From Kribbella antibiotica (GTDB taxonomy: Bacteria; Actinomycetota; Actinomycetes; Propionibacteriales; Kribbellaceae): 64,000 nt of DNA. Where the stretch lies: positions 22,137-86,136 of the forward strand of contig NZ_SMKX01000022.1 of the NCBI RefSeq assembly GCF_004349055.1. Direction: 5' to 3'. The notes under the pieces were generated by a model. The model had not been told where the DNA came from. It worked only from the letters and a program-made list of their open reading frames with translations, and did not search any database. A program made the position numbers and the translations under genes. The first letter of the stretch is position 1; every line of letters starts with the position of its first letter. Positions 10,444-19,828 of this stretch are shown one piece after another.

Positions 10444-11505
10444 ATGAAGGCTCTTGTGTACAACGGACCTGGGCAACGGAGCTGGCGGGAGGTGCCGAAT
10501 CCGGTGATCCAGGATCCGGAGGACGCGATCGTGCGGGTCGATGCCGTCACCATCTGCGGCACGGACCTGCACATCCTCAAGGGCGACGTACCGACCGTCG
10601 ACCGCGGCCGGATCCTCGGTCACGAGGCCGTCGGCACGATTCTCGAGGTGGGCCCCGCGGTCCGTGGCGTGGCACCGGGGGACCGGGTGCTGGTCTCCTG
10701 CATCAGCTCGTGCGGACGATGCGAGTACTGCCGGGAGAGCCGGTACGGCCAGTGTTTGGGCGGAGGTGGCTGGATCCTCGGTCACCTGATCGATGGCACC
10801 CAGGCCGAGCAGGTCCGGGTGCCGTTCGCCGACCGTTCGGTCTACAGGCTGCCGGACGGCGTGAGCAACGAATCGGCGCTGCTGCTGGCTGACATCCTGC
10901 CGACCGCGTTCGAGGTCGGTACCCTGGCCGGCCGGGTGGGTCCGGGCGACACGGTCGTCATCGTCGGCGCCGGCCCGATCGGGCTCGCCGCGATCACCAC
11001 CTGCAGGTTGTTCAGTCCGTCGAGCATCATCGTGGTCGACTCCGCTCCGGCCCGGCAGAAGGCGGCGCTGGATCACGGTGCCGATCTGGTGTTCGGACCG
11101 GACGTCGATGTGGTTGCCGCGGTCAAGGAGTTGACCGGAGGGCTCGGTGCGAACGTCGCGATCGAGGCGGTCGGCGTACCGGAGACGTTCGAGCTGTGTA
11201 CCCAGGTGATCCGGCCGGGTGGCCGGGTCGCGAACGTCGGCGTCCACGGCGCACCGGTGACGCTGCATCTGGAGGAACTCTGGATCAAGGACATCACCAT
11301 CACCACCGGTCTGGTCGGCACCTCGTCGACACCGCGGCTGCTCGCCATGCTGGCCGCCGGCCGGTTGCCGATGCCCGGTCTGATCACGCACCGGTTCGGA
11401 CTGGACGAAATGCAGGACGCGTACGACGTGTTCTCGCGGGCGGGGGAGACCGGCGCACTGAAGGTGGCGCTGTTCAGCGACGAGTCCAAGGACCTCGAGG
11501 CCTGA
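10444..11505 (+). CDS. Zinc-dependent alcohol dehydrogenase (MDR family)
   Basis: A 353-residue cytosolic medium-chain dehydrogenase. The catalytic zinc site is visible as CGTDLH and GHEAVG. The structural zinc lobe is present with four cysteines (CISSCGRCEYCRESRYGQC). The nucleotide-binding Rossmann loop reads GAGPIGL. Such enzymes oxidise alcohols or reduce aldehydes with NAD(P). The closest general resemblance is to threonine-dehydrogenase/sorbitol-dehydrogenase-like MDRs, so the substrate is open. GGAGGAG precedes the ATG at 10444. It is divergent from cydA, which suggests a role in redox balance when oxygen is limiting. Confidence 0.9.
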   Translation: MKALVYNGPGQRSWREVPNPVIQDPEDAIVRVDAVTICGTDLHILKGDVPTVDRGRILGHEAVGTILEVGPAVRGVAPGDRVLVSCISSCGRCEYCRESRYGQCLGGGGWILGHLIDGTQAEQVRVPFADRSVYRLPDGVSNESALLLADILPTAFEVGTLAGRVGPGDTVVIVGAGPIGLAAITTCRLFSPSSIIVVDSAPARQKAALDHGADLVFGPDVDVVAAVKELTGGLGANVAIEAVGVPETFELCTQVIRPGGRVANVGVHGAPVTLHLEELWIKDITITTGLVGTSSTPRLLAMLAAGRLPMPGLITHRFGLDEMQDAYDVFSRAGETGALKVALFSDESKDLEA

Positions 11506-11514
11506 CGATGTCGG

Positions 11515-12324
11515 TCAGTGGACGATGCAGACTGGGCAGTCGGCGTGGTGCAGGACAGCCTGGCTGACCGATCCGAGCAGTAGTCCGGTGAAACCACCGT
11601 GGCCACGGGAGCCGACAACGACGAGTTGGGCATCGGCCGACAGGCGGAGCAGTTGCTCGGCCGGGTGGCCGACTACCTGGGTGATCTCCACCGGTGGTCC
11701 ATCGGGGACCAGATGGGTGAGGGCGGCAAGCTGGTCCGCGGGCACTGCCTCGTGCTCTGCGGCGCCAGGTCGCTGGACGGAGACGACGCGAACGGTGAGT
11801 CCGTGCCGGCGGGCGTACTCGCGGCCGAACCGGAACGCTGCGACGCTGGGAGGTGACCCGTCGTATCCGATGACGACGTAGTTGCCGACCAGATCGGGTT
11901 GCTCCGAACGGACGATGACGACCGGGCAGCGGGCGTAGGCGGCCAGGCCGACACCCGTCGAGCCGACCAGCACGCTGAGGACCGAACCGACTTCCCTGCT
12001 GCCGATGACGAGAAGATCCGCTTCGTGCGACTCGTCGGCGAGGACTGGAAGAGGGAAGCCGTCCACCACGCTGGAGGCGGCGGTCAGGTCGGGCTGAAGT
12101 TTGTGCGCCAGTTCGAGCGCTGTCTCGGCGATCTGGTCAGCGGCTGCCCGGAGCCCGGGTGCGAACGCAGATGGGCCGAGCGGGACCCGGAACTGCGGCC
12201 ACACGAACGCGTGGATCAGGTGCAGTGAACCGCCGGTGGAGGCTGCCTCGGCGGCAGCCCAGCCGATGGCACTCTCGGCCTGCTCAGAGCCGTCAACTCC
12301 GACGACGATTCGCGTCTTCGACAT
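11515..12324 (-). CDS. Universal stress protein, two tandem USP domains
   Basis: A 269-residue cytosolic protein with two UspA folds. Domain 1 begins IVVGVDGSEQAESAIGWA. Domain 2 (from about residue 140) ends with a complete ATP-binding signature GSRGHGGFTGLLLGSVS, while in domain 1 the equivalent stretch (GSREVGSVLSVLVGSTG) is less typical. Tandem ATP-binding USPs of this size are prominent in the mycobacterial dormancy regulon. I start at the ATG at 12324 because GGAGGAG precedes it and the USP fold begins there. It converges on the dehydrogenase gene nine bases away and diverges from the next USP gene. Confidence 0.9.
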   Translation of the reverse strand: MSKTRIVVGVDGSEQAESAIGWAAAEAASTGGSLHLIHAFVWPQFRVPLGPSAFAPGLRAAADQIAETALELAHKLQPDLTAASSVVDGFPLPVLADESHEADLLVIGSREVGSVLSVLVGSTGVGLAAYARCPVVIVRSEQPDLVGNYVVIGYDGSPPSVAAFRFGREYARRHGLTVRVVSVQRPGAAEHEAVPADQLAALTHLVPDGPPVEITQVVGHPAEQLLRLSADAQLVVVGSRGHGGFTGLLLGSVSQAVLHHADCPVCIVH

Positions 12325-12384
12325 GGGTGTTCTCCTCCGTGATGGGTTACCTCCACAGTCGCGGTAGGTGCTGCCGTCGATGTA

Positions 12385-12398
12385 GGGGCGAAGGTCCT
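12385..12398 (-). promoter_or_regulatory. DosR-like box in the divergent USP promoter (site 1)
   Basis: On the minus strand the site reads AGGACCTTCGCCCC, matching 10 of 12 defined positions of GGGACTTTNGNCCC. It is 60-75 bp upstream of the minus-strand USP start at 12324. Confidence 0.55.
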
Positions 12399-12440
12399 GA
12401 CCGGGCAGGGCGTCGCACCGGGCACCAGTCCCGAGCCGAC

Positions 12441-12454
12441 GGGTCTTTCGGCAC
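12441..12454 (+). promoter_or_regulatory. DosR-like box in the divergent USP promoter (site 2)
   Basis: GGGTCTTTCGGCAC matches 10 of 12 defined consensus positions. It lies 84-98 bp upstream of the plus-strand USP start at 12539, so each divergent gene has its own site facing it. Confidence 0.55.
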
Positions 12455-12538
12455 CTGAGCGGGTGACTACGGGCTCTGCCTGCGATCGGCATCCACGGGT
12501 CACGATCGAAGCAGACTGCCGAACCGGAAGGATCCACC

Positions 12539-13441
12539 GTGTCCACCACGCTGTCACCCGAAATCGTCCGTCCCGTGATCGAAGTCGGTGTCGACGGCGC
12601 CTGGCGAGAGGCCGGCGCACTCGAGTGGGCGCTGCACGAGTCCCTGCTACGGCGCGAGCCGCTGCACGCTGTCCACGTCGTCGAGAACAAGACCCAACGC
12701 ACCCGGTACTACGAGCCGGTCGTCACAGCCCAGAGTGAGACAGACCTGGTCAACGATGTTCGTGAGTGGCTGAAGGCCAACGGCGAGGATCTCGACCACC
12801 AGGTGGAGCTGATCGCGGGTTCGCCTGCCGTCAGCCTGACCAGCACGGCGCTGAGGAGCCGGATGCTCGTGGTCGGACGCCGGGGGATGGGCATTTTCAA
12901 GCGGTTGCTGCTCGGATCGACCTCCGAGGTGGCCGCCGGCCGAGGACATGGGCCAGTGGTTGTCGTACCTGCGGGATGGACACCTCCGTCGGGAAGCGCG
13001 CCAGTGGTGGTCGCTTTGGACGACTCAGGTGAGAACGATCCAGCGATTGAGTTCGCAGTCGAACTGGCCGTCGAGCGTCGCGTTCCGCTCTGGCTGGTTC
13101 ACGCTTGGGATCTTCCCGCTGTCTACGGCTGGAATCCGGCGATGGATATGGCGGTAGGGGAGGACTGGACAGCCACCGTGGATCGGCACTTCGAGGCCGT
13201 CGCGCAGCAGTGGCGCCACAAGTACCCCGAGCTGGAGATCGTGCTCGATGTCCGTCGTGGTCACGCGGTCGAAAACCTGCTGAAAGCGGCCGAGGCCGTC
13301 CATGCACAGGTACTTGTCCTAGGCGGACACCATCGCGCACACCTGCCGTCCGTGCTGCTCGGCTCGGTCGTGCGGGGTGTCCTCCAGCACGCGATCTGCC
13401 CGGTCGCGGTAGTGCACTGTGCACAGCCGGACTCCGCGTGA
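12539..13441 (+). CDS. Universal stress protein, two tandem USP domains (second domain lacks full ATP motif)
   Basis: A 300-residue cytosolic USP. Domain 1 retains a near-canonical nucleotide motif (GRRGMGIFKRLLLGSTSE at about residues 117-134). Domain 2 has GGHHRAHLPSVLLGSVVRG, where the glycine-rich half is altered. It uses a GTG start at 12539 with GGAAGGA nine bases upstream. Its stop shares a base with the next start (TGATG), giving a translationally coupled run of two USP genes followed closely by an acyl-CoA synthetase. Confidence 0.88.
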   Translation: MSTTLSPEIVRPVIEVGVDGAWREAGALEWALHESLLRREPLHAVHVVENKTQRTRYYEPVVTAQSETDLVNDVREWLKANGEDLDHQVELIAGSPAVSLTSTALRSRMLVVGRRGMGIFKRLLLGSTSEVAAGRGHGPVVVVPAGWTPPSGSAPVVVALDDSGENDPAIEFAVELAVERRVPLWLVHAWDLPAVYGWNPAMDMAVGEDWTATVDRHFEAVAQQWRHKYPELEIVLDVRRGHAVENLLKAAEAVHAQVLVLGGHHRAHLPSVLLGSVVRGVLQHAICPVAVVHCAQPDSA

Positions 13442-14424
13442 TGGCTGATTCCCTGGGCGCCGGTCCGGTGGTGGTCGAGGTAGACGGGTCAGCCGAAGGA
13501 TTGCGCGTGCTCGACTACGCCTGCACGGAGGCGATCCGCGACGAGGCCGATCTGGTCTTGGTCGCCGCGCATCGGGAGTCCAGGGCAGCGACCAGCAGGG
13601 AGCCACAGCCATCTGCTGAACGGGCCGACGAGTTCTTGCGGATCGCCACCGCGCACGTCCGCCGCCAGATCGGAGAGGCCGTCGAGGTGCGGGCGGTCTG
13701 TGCGGCCGGGACACGAATGAAGGTGCTGTCGGCGACGGCCCGTGGCGCCCGTACCTTGGTCATCGGGCGACCACGGCATCGCGGACCGGAGCGCTTGATC
13801 GCAGCTCGCAGCAACCTGCTCTTGGCCCGTCGGACCGACTGCCCGCTGATCGTCGTACCAGGGTCGTGGAAGGTGGCTCCGTCTCAGCGAGATGTCGCTG
13901 TGGGCGTCGACGGTACTGCGCTGTCGGCCGAGGCCGTCGCGTACGCGTTCCGCGCGGCGGCTGCCCGTGGCGGCAACCTGGTCGCGGTTCATGCCGCACC
14001 CCGCCTCTCGGCTCCCGACGGCTTGTGGGTTCGGAAGGCAGAACTCGAGTTGGCCGAGGTGCTCGGACGCTGGTCCGCGGAGTACCCCGGCGTGAAGGTG
14101 ACGCGGTACCTGACGTGCCGTCCGGTCGTTGCGGCGCTGCTGCACAAGTCACGCGAGGTAAGCCTTGTGGTTCTCGGCGCCCACGCGGGCCTCCTCCCGA
14201 TCGGCGACCCGATCACCCGCCGCACCATGGCCGTCGTCGACGGACCGGTAGCGATCGTGCCGCACCGCCCGGCGGACAGAAGCCAGCACACCGAACCACG
14301 CTCCGTCGGCGCCTTCCTGAGCAGAGAAGCGGCTGCTGCGGTACCGGCCGCCAAGGCTGCCCTGCCAACAACGCCGCTCCTGGAGCCATCAACCAACGGC
14401 ACACCAGTCACCGCCGGCCAGTAA
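13441..14424 (+). CDS. Degenerate tandem USP-domain protein
   Basis: A 327-residue protein with two UspA-like folds (PVVVEVDGSAEGLRVLDYA; DVAVGVDGTALSAEAVAYA) plus a Pro/Ala/Thr-rich tail of about 45 residues. Both places where the ATP loop should be have lost the G-x9-G-S pattern (IGRPRHRGPERLIAARS; LGAHAGLLPIGDPITRR). It therefore probably does not bind ATP, unlike the neighbouring USP. A regulatory or partner-binding role with the upstream USP is an inference. The ATG overlaps the upstream stop by one base. Confidence 0.8.
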   Translation: MADSLGAGPVVVEVDGSAEGLRVLDYACTEAIRDEADLVLVAAHRESRAATSREPQPSAERADEFLRIATAHVRRQIGEAVEVRAVCAAGTRMKVLSATARGARTLVIGRPRHRGPERLIAARSNLLLARRTDCPLIVVPGSWKVAPSQRDVAVGVDGTALSAEAVAYAFRAAAARGGNLVAVHAAPRLSAPDGLWVRKAELELAEVLGRWSAEYPGVKVTRYLTCRPVVAALLHKSREVSLVVLGAHAGLLPIGDPITRRTMAVVDGPVAIVPHRPADRSQHTEPRSVGAFLSREAAAAVPAAKAALPTTPLLEPSTNGTPVTAGQ

Positions 14425-14453
14425 CCGCCCGGCCATCTCAAGGAGGATTTCGA

Positions 14454-17147
14454 GTGATCGTCACTGAGCCGCGTACTCCGGCGGGGTGGGATGCGTTGGC
14501 CAAGGATGGGGCCGTCGTCCACCTTCGCTCCGTGGGCGCTGACGACGAAGAGGCCTTGAAGGGTTTGAACCATCGGGTTTCGGAACGCTCGATCTACCTG
14601 CGGTTCTTCGCGCTCGACCGTCATGGTGCGGACAAGCAAGCCCATCACCTCGCGGTACCTCCGCCAGGAGACCGTCCTGTCGCGTTGATCGCCGAGGTCG
14701 AGGGCCGGGTCGTTGGTGTTGCAAGCTTTGAGCTGGTCCGGGCGGGTGAGGCGGAGATGGCGTTCCTGGTCGACGATGCGGCGCAGGGGCGCGGGATCGG
14801 TACTTTGCTGCTGGAGCAGCTCGCTGCGGTCGCCCATGACCAGGGGATTCACCATCTGCTCGCCGACACGTTGGCTGACAACGGCCCGATGCTGTCGGTG
14901 TTCACCAGGTCTGGTTTCGAGCAGGTCCACACCCTCGATCAGGGCGTCGTCGAACTGTCGCTGGACACCGGCTATGCGCCGTCGGGGATTGACCGGATGG
15001 CCGAGCGGGAGCGGGTGGCCGGGGACCAGTCGCTGCGCCGGCTGCTGTCTCCGGCTTCGGTCGCGGTGATCGGTGCGGGGCGCAAGGCGGGTGGGATCGG
15101 CCATGAAGTGCTGGCCAATCTTGTCGAGGGTGGCTTCACTGGCGAACTTCTCGCGGTCAATCCGCAAGCCAAGGAAATCATGGACATCACGTCGTATCCG
15201 TCGATCGGGGCTGTTCCCGGTCCGGTGGACCTGGTGGTGATTGCGGTACCGGCGGACCGAGTGCCCGCGGTGCTGGAAGAGTGTGGCCAGGCCGGCGTCG
15301 GAGGTGCGGTGATCTTGACGGCCGGGTTCGGCGAGTCCGGCCCGCAAGGACGGGAGATCCAGGATGGCCTCGTCGCCACGGCTCGCAGGTATGGTCTGCG
15401 GCTGATCGGCCCGAACTGCCTCGGCATCGCCAACACCGCGCCGGCCGTCCGGTTGGAGGCGAACTTCGCGACACTCCGCCCGTTGGCCGGAACCCTCGCG
15501 CTCGCTGCGCAATCCGGTGCGGTTGGTGTTGCTGTCCTCGATCATGCCAGCCGGGTAGGTCTGGGGATTTCGGAGTTCGTCTCGCTGGGCAACAAGATCG
15601 ATGTCAGCGGCAACGATCTTCTCCTGCACTGGTGGCAGGAGCCCCGAACCGATGTGATCGGGCTGTATCTGGAGTCGTTCGGCAACCCGCGCAAGTTCGG
15701 TCGCTTGGCTCGGCTGGTCGGCCGGACCAAGCCTGTACTGGTGGTGAAGAGCGGCCGGTCCAGCAGCGGGCGTCGCGCTGGTGCGTCGCATACGGCCGCC
15801 GCGGCAACTCCCGATACGGCTGTCGACGCCCTGTTCGCCCAATCCGGCGTACGGCGGATGGACACGCTGGAGGAGCTGGTCGAGACCGCTCGGGTTCTTG
15901 CCGGCCGCCCGCTACCTCACGGTCGACGCCTTGGAGTCGTGGGTAACGCCGGCGGCGCCGGAGTACTGGCCGCTGACGCAGCGGAGACGTTCGGTGTCGA
16001 GATTCCCGAGCTCAGCGAACCCACCCGGAAGGCCATGGCTGAGACAACGGGAGCGCCAACGGCAGGCAACCCAACCGATCTGGGCGCCGCCGCGTCCACG
16101 GAGGTGCTCGAGCGAGCGATCAAGGTGTGGCTGAGCAGCGGCGAGATCGACGCGCTGCTTGTCGTCTTCGCCGCGACCAGAGCGGGCGACGTCGACGAGA
16201 CGTACGCCGCGATCGCGCGAGCCGCGGCCGGTGCGACGATCCCGGTGGTCGTCAATTGCCTCGGTGCTCCCGGTGCAGCGCCACAGGTCGAACTCGAAGA
16301 CGGCGGCCGGTTGCCCGTCTTCCCATTTCCTGAGGGCGCGGTGAGAGCGCTCAGCCAGGCCATGCGGTACGCCGAATGGCGGGCCCGGCCACAGGGCGTC
16401 GTACCGGTCCTGCCGGACGTTGATCTGGCCGCTGCCCGGGCTGTCGTCGCGGAGTTTCTCGCCGCTGTTCCCGAGGGCGGTTGGCTCGGTCCGCAGGCGG
16501 CCGAGCAGCTAATGCGCGCCGTTGGCATCATGATCGTGCCGACGGCGTCCGTGAGCCGCCGCGACGATGCGATCGCGGCGGGGGACCTGCTGGGGTATCC
16601 GGTGGCGCTGAGGACCGCGGCCGCCGGTGTCGTCCACAAGACCGACGTCGGTGGCGTGCACCTCAACATCGCTGACAGCGCAGCCCTCGGTACTGCCTAC
16701 GACGCCGTGGCCGCCGCGATCGGTGATCCACACGTGGTGATCCAGGCCATGGTGCCTGCCGGGATCGAGCTGGTCGCCGGGCTGGTCCGCGATCCGTTGT
16801 TCGGCCCGGTCCTGATGGTTGGCAGCGGTGGAGTGCTGACCGATCTGCTGGCCGATCGCCGGTGGCGCGGGCTCCCGCTCACAGATCTGGACGCCACCGA
16901 GATGGTGCGGTCGCTGCGATGCGCCCCCTTGCTTGCCGGATACCGCGGCGCGGATCCGGCCGATGTCCCCGCGGTACTGGACGTGCTGCACCGGATTGCC
17001 TTGCTGGCCGAACACCTCCCCGAGGTCAGCGAGCTGGACGTGAACCCTCTCATCGCAACCCCAGCCGGCGCGTTCGCCGTCGACGTGAAGGTCCGCATCG
17101 CCACCGCCATCTCCGAACCTGGTGCCTACTCGCGCCGGCTCCGATGA
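14454..17147 (+). CDS. GNAT acetyltransferase fused to ADP-forming acyl-CoA synthetase (Pat/PatZ-like)
   Basis: An 897-residue cytosolic protein. The N-terminal 165 residues are a GNAT fold with the acetyl-CoA loop seen as DDAAQGRGIGTLLLEQL. A CoA-binding Rossmann domain follows (VAVIGAGRKAGGIGHEV), then two succinyl-CoA-ligase-like domains (ILTAGFGESG; GASHTAAAAT, whose histidine is the expected phospho-His site), then a C-terminal ATP-grasp domain (RTAAAGVVHKTDVGGV; SELDVNPL). Relatives such as PatZ and Rv0998 acetylate lysines to regulate acetyl-CoA synthetase. PatZ has lost synthetase activity, but here the His is kept. GTG at 14454 has AGGAGG seven bases upstream; the longer reading frame upstream overlaps the preceding gene and is not used. 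Confidence 0.88.
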   Translation: MIVTEPRTPAGWDALAKDGAVVHLRSVGADDEEALKGLNHRVSERSIYLRFFALDRHGADKQAHHLAVPPPGDRPVALIAEVEGRVVGVASFELVRAGEAEMAFLVDDAAQGRGIGTLLLEQLAAVAHDQGIHHLLADTLADNGPMLSVFTRSGFEQVHTLDQGVVELSLDTGYAPSGIDRMAERERVAGDQSLRRLLSPASVAVIGAGRKAGGIGHEVLANLVEGGFTGELLAVNPQAKEIMDITSYPSIGAVPGPVDLVVIAVPADRVPAVLEECGQAGVGGAVILTAGFGESGPQGREIQDGLVATARRYGLRLIGPNCLGIANTAPAVRLEANFATLRPLAGTLALAAQSGAVGVAVLDHASRVGLGISEFVSLGNKIDVSGNDLLLHWWQEPRTDVIGLYLESFGNPRKFGRLARLVGRTKPVLVVKSGRSSSGRRAGASHTAAAATPDTAVDALFAQSGVRRMDTLEELVETARVLAGRPLPHGRRLGVVGNAGGAGVLAADAAETFGVEIPELSEPTRKAMAETTGAPTAGNPTDLGAAASTEVLERAIKVWLSSGEIDALLVVFAATRAGDVDETYAAIARAAAGATIPVVVNCLGAPGAAPQVELEDGGRLPVFPFPEGAVRALSQAMRYAEWRARPQGVVPVLPDVDLAAARAVVAEFLAAVPEGGWLGPQAAEQLMRAVGIMIVPTASVSRRDDAIAAGDLLGYPVALRTAAAGVVHKTDVGGVHLNIADSAALGTAYDAVAAAIGDPHVVIQAMVPAGIELVAGLVRDPLFGPVLMVGSGGVLTDLLADRRWRGLPLTDLDATEMVRSLRCAPLLAGYRGADPADVPAVLDVLHRIALLAEHLPEVSELDVNPLIATPAGAFAVDVKVRIATAISEPGAYSRRLR

Positions 17148-17163
17148 TCCCGCCGGTACTGCC

Positions 17164-17187
17164 GCGGCCGCTGCCCCCGGCGGCCGC
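17164..17187. terminator. Hairpin between convergent genes (twin NotI sites)
   Basis: Two copies of GCGGCCGC separated by 8 nt form an inverted repeat between the acyl-CoA synthetase stop (17147) and the P-type ATPase stop (17236). Symmetry allows it to end transcription from either side. There is no T-run. Confidence 0.45.
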
Positions 17188-17235
17188 GCTCCCGGCTGGA
17201 ACGCGGGCCTGGCCCTCGCAGCCAGGCAAGAGCGG

Positions 17236-19785
17236 TCAGCCCCGGCTACGGAACCGGCGTAGCACCCGGACGACAAGACCTGGGACAGCTGCAACGATGA
17301 GGGCGACACCGAGCTGGGTGAGCGTCAGCGTCTCGAGTCCGAGCAGCTCACGCAGCGGAGCGAAGACCAGCGGCAGCAGCTGAGCGATTCCGGCGCCGGC
17401 CACCGCGAGATCGAGGAAACGGACCCGGCTCGTGCCCGGCGACGCCGGCCGCCGTAGCGCCATCACTACCCCGAGTTGCGCCATACCGAGGACGATGAAG
17501 GTCATCGTCTGCCAGGGGCCGTCGGTTCGTTCGGCCCAGACGCCGGCGGCGATCGCGACCAGCGAGATGAGCCCTCCGGTCCAGGCGATCCGTTGCCACA
17601 GGCCACCACCGAGGACGTGCTCGTCGGGCGCGCGGGGTCCGCGGCTCATCGCCTTCGGGTCGGCAGGCTCCGCGCCGAGGGCGACGCCGGGCAGGCCGTG
17701 AGTGAGCATGTTGATCCACAGAATCTGCGCGGGCAGCAAGGGCACGGTCAGCCCCAGCAGCGGACCGACGAGCATCACGACGACCTCGGCCGCACCGCCG
17801 CTGAGGGCGTAGCGCAGGAAGGTACGGACATTGCCGTGGATCCGCCGCCCTTCCTCGATCGCGGTGACGACGGTACCGAGGTCGTCGTTGGTGAGGACGA
17901 GGTCGGCGGCTTGGCGGGCCACCTCGGTACCGTCCTTGCCCATCGCCACCCCGATGTCGGCTCGCCGCAGCGCGGGCGCGTCGTTCACACCGTCCCCGGT
18001 CATCGCGACCACCTGACCCTCGGCTTGCCAGGCCCGGACGATGTCCAGTTTCTGTTCTGGCCGGATCCTGGCGTAGACGCGCGCCTGGGAGGCCGGGCCG
18101 GGGTCGAGTCCGTCGTCGATGTCAGTGCCCGTGACGACGTGGTCGCCCGGGTCGAGGCCGATCCGGTCGGCAACCGCGCGGGCGGTGCCGGGAGCGTCTC
18201 CGGTGATCAGGAGCAAGCTCACTCCGGCGTTGCCGAACGCGGCGACGACCTCGGCGGCGTTGTGGCGAACCGGATCGGTGATCGCGATCAACCCGGCCAG
18301 GTGCAGACCGGACTCCGCGTGGGCCAGGTCGACGTCGGACTGTTCCTCGCGATCGGCGACCGCGAGTACTCGAAGCCCCTGCCTGGCCAGATCGGCCGCC
18401 ACAGCTCGGGCGGCGTCGAGATCGCCGTACTGGATGATCTGGCCGTCCAGCAGTACGTCGGGCGCGCCCTTGCAGACGACCAGGAAGCGATCCCGGCCGG
18501 TGAGCTGATGGACCGTGGTCATCCTCTTCCTGATGCTGTCGAAGGGGATCTCGGCAGTTCGGGGATGTGCCTTGCGATGGTCTGCTGCCACGACGCCGCC
18601 CTTGGCGGCAAGGGTCACCAGCGCCGCCTCTGTCGGGTCGCCGAGTGGTAGCCAGCTTTCGTGGTCGGCATCGGGCGGGCGCAGATCGGCGTCGTTGCAC
18701 AGCACGATGTCGCGGAGGAGGCGAGTCATAGCTGCCGGGCTACTGGAGCCTTGGCCGACTGGCTCGATCGAGCCGTCTGGTGCGTAGCCGTGGCCTTGGG
18801 CAACAGAGTGACCGGACTCGGTCCACAATCGCTCGGCCAGCATGACGCCTTCGGTCATGGTGCCTGTCTTGTCGGCCGCGATCACGGTGACGGCGCCGAG
18901 GGTCTCCACGGCGGGGAGGCTCCGGACGACTGCCGCCTTCTTGGCCATCCGGTGAGCGCCGAGCGCGAGTGCGAGCATGACGACAGCCGGTAGCGATTCG
19001 GGGACGGCTGCCACCGTCAGGCTGACTGCGGTCACCAGCATCTCGCTGACCGACCGGCCGCGGAGCAGACCGGAGACCCCGACCAGTGCCGACAGGGTGA
19101 GGGCGGTGATCGTCAGTGTCCGGCTCAAGGATCGGAGTCGCCGTTGCAGGGGCGTCGGTCGGGGCCGTTGTGCAGACAGTAAGGCGGCGATCTGTCCCAG
19201 CGCGCTGTCCGGACCGGTTCGGGTGACGATGCCGCTGCCCCTGCCGTTGGTGACGACGGTTCCTGCGGACATCTCGATCGGGGTGTCGTCACGGAGTTCC
19301 TTGTCGACCGGTACCGATTCCCCGGTCAGAGCTGCTTCGTCGGCCTGCAGCCGGGAGGCGGTTACCAACTGGAGGTCGGCCGGCACGACGTCGCCGGCCT
19401 CGAGTAGTGCGAGGTCGCCTGGGACGACCTCGTCTGCGGCAAGTACCAGAGTCCGGCCGGACCGGATGACGCGCGCCTGTGGTGCGGCGAGCTGGCGCAG
19501 GGCAGAGAGGGCTTTCTCGGCCCGGAGTTCCTGGATCACGCCGACGGTGGTGTTCAGGGTGACGACCAGCAGGATGACCGTGAGGTCGGTGAAGTCTCGC
19601 AAGGTAGCGGTCAGGGCGGCGGCAGCGAGGAGGATCAGGATCATAGGGTCGCGCAGTTGGCCGAGGACCCGAGGGAGGACGCCAGGTGGCGCCGGCTGGG
19701 GGATCGAGTTCGGACCGTGTTCGCTGAGGTTTGCCGCTGCCGCCGCGTCGGTCAGCCCTTCTGGTGTCTTGAGGTCCAGTGTCAT
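17236..19785 (-). CDS. P-type cation-transporting ATPase (P2-type, CtpF-like)
   Basis: An 849-residue membrane pump. In order: N-terminal cation ATPase domain, helices M1-M2, actuator domain with LTGESVPV (about 154-161), the VPESLP ion-binding helix (261-266), phosphorylation motif DKTGTMTEG with Asp305, nucleotide-binding domain with KGAPDVLL, hinge TGDGVNDAPAL, and the C-terminal helix bundle. The PESL motif and full C-terminal domain place it with Ca2+/Na+ type P2 pumps rather than heavy-metal P1B pumps. Mycobacterial CtpF, a dormancy-regulon pump, is the best-known actinobacterial relative. It is downstream of a USP, a DUF1003 and a split-barrel gene on the same strand. Confidence 0.9.
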   Translation of the reverse strand: MTLDLKTPEGLTDAAAAANLSEHGPNSIPQPAPPGVLPRVLGQLRDPMILILLAAAALTATLRDFTDLTVILLVVTLNTTVGVIQELRAEKALSALRQLAAPQARVIRSGRTLVLAADEVVPGDLALLEAGDVVPADLQLVTASRLQADEAALTGESVPVDKELRDDTPIEMSAGTVVTNGRGSGIVTRTGPDSALGQIAALLSAQRPRPTPLQRRLRSLSRTLTITALTLSALVGVSGLLRGRSVSEMLVTAVSLTVAAVPESLPAVVMLALALGAHRMAKKAAVVRSLPAVETLGAVTVIAADKTGTMTEGVMLAERLWTESGHSVAQGHGYAPDGSIEPVGQGSSSPAAMTRLLRDIVLCNDADLRPPDADHESWLPLGDPTEAALVTLAAKGGVVAADHRKAHPRTAEIPFDSIRKRMTTVHQLTGRDRFLVVCKGAPDVLLDGQIIQYGDLDAARAVAADLARQGLRVLAVADREEQSDVDLAHAESGLHLAGLIAITDPVRHNAAEVVAAFGNAGVSLLLITGDAPGTARAVADRIGLDPGDHVVTGTDIDDGLDPGPASQARVYARIRPEQKLDIVRAWQAEGQVVAMTGDGVNDAPALRRADIGVAMGKDGTEVARQAADLVLTNDDLGTVVTAIEEGRRIHGNVRTFLRYALSGGAAEVVVMLVGPLLGLTVPLLPAQILWINMLTHGLPGVALGAEPADPKAMSRGPRAPDEHVLGGGLWQRIAWTGGLISLVAIAAGVWAERTDGPWQTMTFIVLGMAQLGVVMALRRPASPGTSRVRFLDLAVAGAGIAQLLPLVFAPLRELLGLETLTLTQLGVALIVAAVPGLVVRVLRRFRSRG

Positions 19786-19828
19786 TCGCGCTGCTCCTGT
19801 TGGTCGTTGGTCAGGTCTGCCGAGATGG

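Noticed and set aside
13866..14453. An N-terminal extension of the acyl-CoA synthetase by 196 codons
   Set aside because: It overlaps the preceding USP gene in another frame, and GTG 14454 has an AGGAGG seven bases upstream.
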